Position numbers and translations under genes: made by a program
Notes under the pieces: model-generated
Told to the model about the DNA's origin: nothing
What the model saw: only the letters and a program-made list of their open reading frames with translations
The model's database searches: none
Origin: Clostridia bacterium
GTDB taxonomy: Bacteria; Bacillota; Clostridia; Christensenellales; Borkfalkiaceae
Reading direction: 5' to 3'
DNA length: 14,492 bases
Assembly (NCBI GenBank): GCA_900766495.1
Contig: CAAFVM010000041.1
Coordinates: forward strand, 1-14,492
In this document: positions 12,881-14,492 of the stretch, piece after piece
Layout: every line of letters begins with the position of its first letter
Position numbering within the stretch: position 1 is the stretch's first letter

Positions 12881-14492
12881 TTAATATTTGTTTCTTTTTA
12901 CGTAAGAGGTATGTAAAATTTCGTGCGCTTTATGACTGCCGGGTTCGCCGAAATAATCGGCGTAAATCTTTTTGATAAACTCGTTTTCGTGGCTCTTGCG
13001 CAGTTTGCTTCCGCCGTCGATGTCGTAAAGCACTTTGGCGCGGAGCGCGCGTATATCGGTGTTTCTGCGGACGAACGCGCTTTGAATGGGTTGACCGCCG
13101 CCGTTCACGCACCCGCCGGGGCATGCCATAATTTCAATGAACTGATATTTGCACTCGCCGTTTTTAATTTGTTCGCACAGAGTTTTAGCGTTTTCTATTC
13201 CGCTTGCAACCGCCACCGAAATAGTTTTTCCCGCCACCTCGTAAGTAGCTTCTTTTATACCCTCGGTTCCGCGAACCTGCGTAAATTCAACCTTATCGAG
13301 CGGTTTGCCGGTAAGCGTTTCCACCGCGGTGCGAAGCGCGGCTTCCATAACGCCGCCGGTAGCGCCGAAAATAACGCCCGCGCCGGTGTATTCGCCAAGA
13401 GGATTGTCGTATTCGCCGTCGGGAATTTCGTTGAAAATTATGCCCTTTGCCTTAATCATTCTGGCAAGTTCGCGGGTGGTAATAACCGCGTCGATGTCGG
13501 GCACGCCCGCCGCGCTTTCGTCGGCGCGGGTTTTTTCGAACTTTTTAGCCACGCACGGCATAACCGTTACGACGTAAAGTTTTTCGGGGTCTACCCCGAG
13601 TTTTTCGGCATAATAGGTTTTAACGCAGGCGCCGAACATTTGCTGGGGCGATTTGCACGACGAAACGTTTTTAATAAGTTCGGGATAATAAAATTCCATA
13701 AATCTTATCCACCCCGGAGAACAGCTGGTTATAAGCGGCAGGTTTTCGCCCTTAACCGCCCTGTCCAAAAACTCGTGAGCTTCTTCCATAATGGTAAGGT
13801 CGGCGGCAAAGTTTACGTCGAAAACCTTATCGAACCCGAGCATACGGAGCGCGGTGAGCATTTTACCCTCTACATTGGTGCCTATGGGATAGCCGAACTC
13901 TTCGCCGAGCGCCGCGCGCACTGCGGGAGCCGCGCCGACTACCACGATTTTGTCGGGGTCGTCGATTGCTTCGCGAACGTTGTCGATTTCGCTTTTTTCG
14001 TGAAGCGCGCCCGTGGGGCAAACGTTTATGCACTGTCCGCACGCCACGCACGAAGAAGCGTTGAGATTTTCTTCGAACGCGCAACCTATATCGGTGGCGA
14101 ACCCGCGGTTACGGGTGCCTATAACGCCCACGTGCTGAATTGAACGACAGGTAGCCACGCATCTGCGGCAAAGCACGCACTTGCTGTTGTCGCGCACAAG
14201 CCATTCGGTGGAGCAATCGACTTCGGCGGGAGTTTTTTCTCCCGCGTAAGCGTTCATATCGCAACCGTATTCGTAAGCGAGGTCCTGAAGTTCGCACTTG
14301 CCGTTTCTGTCGCACGAAAGGCAGGATTTATTGTGGTTGGAAAGCAATAACTCAATGGTGGTTTTACGCGCTTTTCTTATGGCGGGAGTATCGGTGAAAG
14401 CTTCCATACCCTCGTTTACGGGGTAAACGCAGGCGGCAACGAAACTGCGCGCGCCTTTAACCTCGCACACGCAAACGCGGCAGGCTCCTAGA
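12881..14492 (-). CDS. hydA: [FeFe] hydrogenase catalytic subunit, HndD/HydA type (partial, N-terminus off the edge)
   Basis: The enzyme makes or oxidises H2 at an H-cluster, usually with NAD(P)H and ferredoxin through HndA/HndC-type partners. Coding continues past the edge: upstream of GTG 14470 the frame reads GACRVC, part of the N-terminal [2Fe-2S] domain, so GTG is not the start. Counting from GTG 14470 as residue 1, there follow the His-ligated cluster HNKSCLSCDRNGKC (46-59), two 4Fe-4S motifs CVLCRRCVATC (98-108) and CVACGQCINVC (141-151), then H-cluster motifs TSCSPGW (248-254), MPCVAKKFE (304-312) and EIMACPGGCVNGGGQ (446-460), and the C-terminal small-subunit-like part with SHENEFIKKIY. 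The first H-cluster motif has Ser where the textbook TSCCP has its second Cys; I recall this variant in HndD-like enzymes. Related subunits would be expected upstream, outside the window. Confidence 0.95.
   Translation of the reverse strand, partial: LGACRVCVCEVKGARSFVAACVYPVNEGMEAFTDTPAIRKARKTTIELLLSNHNKSCLSCDRNGKCELQDLAYEYGCDMNAYAGEKTPAEVDCSTEWLVRDNSKCVLCRRCVATCRSIQHVGVIGTRNRGFATDIGCAFEENLNASSCVACGQCINVCPTGALHEKSEIDNVREAIDDPDKIVVVGAAPAVRAALGEEFGYPIGTNVEGKMLTALRMLGFDKVFDVNFAADLTIMEEAHEFLDRAVKGENLPLITSCSPGWIRFMEFYYPELIKNVSSCKSPQQMFGACVKTYYAEKLGVDPEKLYVVTVMPCVAKKFEKTRADESAAGVPDIDAVITTRELARMIKAKGIIFNEIPDGEYDNPLGEYTGAGVIFGATGGVMEAALRTAVETLTGKPLDKVEFTQVRGTEGIKEATYEVAGKTISVAVASGIENAKTLCEQIKNGECKYQFIEIMACPGGCVNGGGQPIQSAFVRRNTDIRALRAKVLYDIDGGSKLRKSHENEFIKKIYADYFGEPGSHKAHEILHTSYVKRNKY

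Noticed and set aside
12923..14143. 406-codon open frame on the plus strand, opposite the hydrogenase gene
   Set aside because: It is an antisense shadow of a gene with unmistakable iron-sulfur and H-cluster motifs; its translation shows no domain.
14468..14470. GTG as the start of the hydrogenase
   Set aside because: The frame stays open upstream and encodes the conserved GACRVC cysteines, so the gene simply runs off the window.

Overview
This 14.5 kb window is typical of an anaerobic low-to-mid GC member of the Bacillota, probably a gut-type Clostridia lineage; that placement is inferred from gene content and style and was not checked against a database. Nearly every gene lies on the minus strand. 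Several promoters are exact or near-exact SigA matches (TTGACA, 17 bp, TATAAT), and most genes have strong GGAGG ribosome binding sites.

Right to left, which is the direction of transcription: (1) 12881-14492 holds the 3' nine-tenths of an HndD-type [FeFe] hydrogenase catalytic subunit, running off the right edge. (2) 12527-12745 is an intergenic repeat cluster, two direct copies and one inverted copy of a short element, followed by a terminator hairpin at 12481-12520. (3) A perfect extended -10 promoter at 12242-12270, with a leader of about 250 nt rich in inverted repeats, starts the oligopeptide ABC importer operon: lipoprotein binding protein (OppA-like), permeases OppB and OppC, ATPases OppD and OppF, and a small DUF3899-like membrane protein. 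The operon ends at a bidirectional terminator at 2558-2598. (4) A second perfect promoter at 2509-2537 drives a two-gene unit, a monofunctional AroQ-type chorismate mutase whose start codon sits almost at the transcription start (leaderless), then an M29 metallo-aminopeptidase, closed by a terminator at 924-959. (5) A tRNA-Val(GAC) has its own promoter and terminator. (6) At the left edge, behind two tandem promoters, lies the 5' part of a cysteine/histidine-rich gene with different codon use that resembles phage-associated proteins; it sits on the 3' side of the tRNA, a classic integration position.

The genes suggest peptide-based nutrition: peptides are captured by OppA, imported by OppBCDF and cleaved by the M29 aminopeptidase next door, while excess reductant from fermentation is released as H2 by the hydrogenase. 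Chorismate mutase belongs to the alternative de novo route to Phe and Tyr.

The most unusual thing in the window is the importer itself. Four of its five core subunits are much larger than their families usually are. OppD (733 aa) carries about 380 extra residues in its helical subdomain and OppF (457 aa) about 125 extra residues before its Q-loop; both inserts are highly charged and coiled-coil-like. OppC has about 170 extra residues in its first external loop, and OppA is 865 aa. All ATPase motifs are intact, so this looks like a working transporter with added cytoplasmic and extracellular modules.
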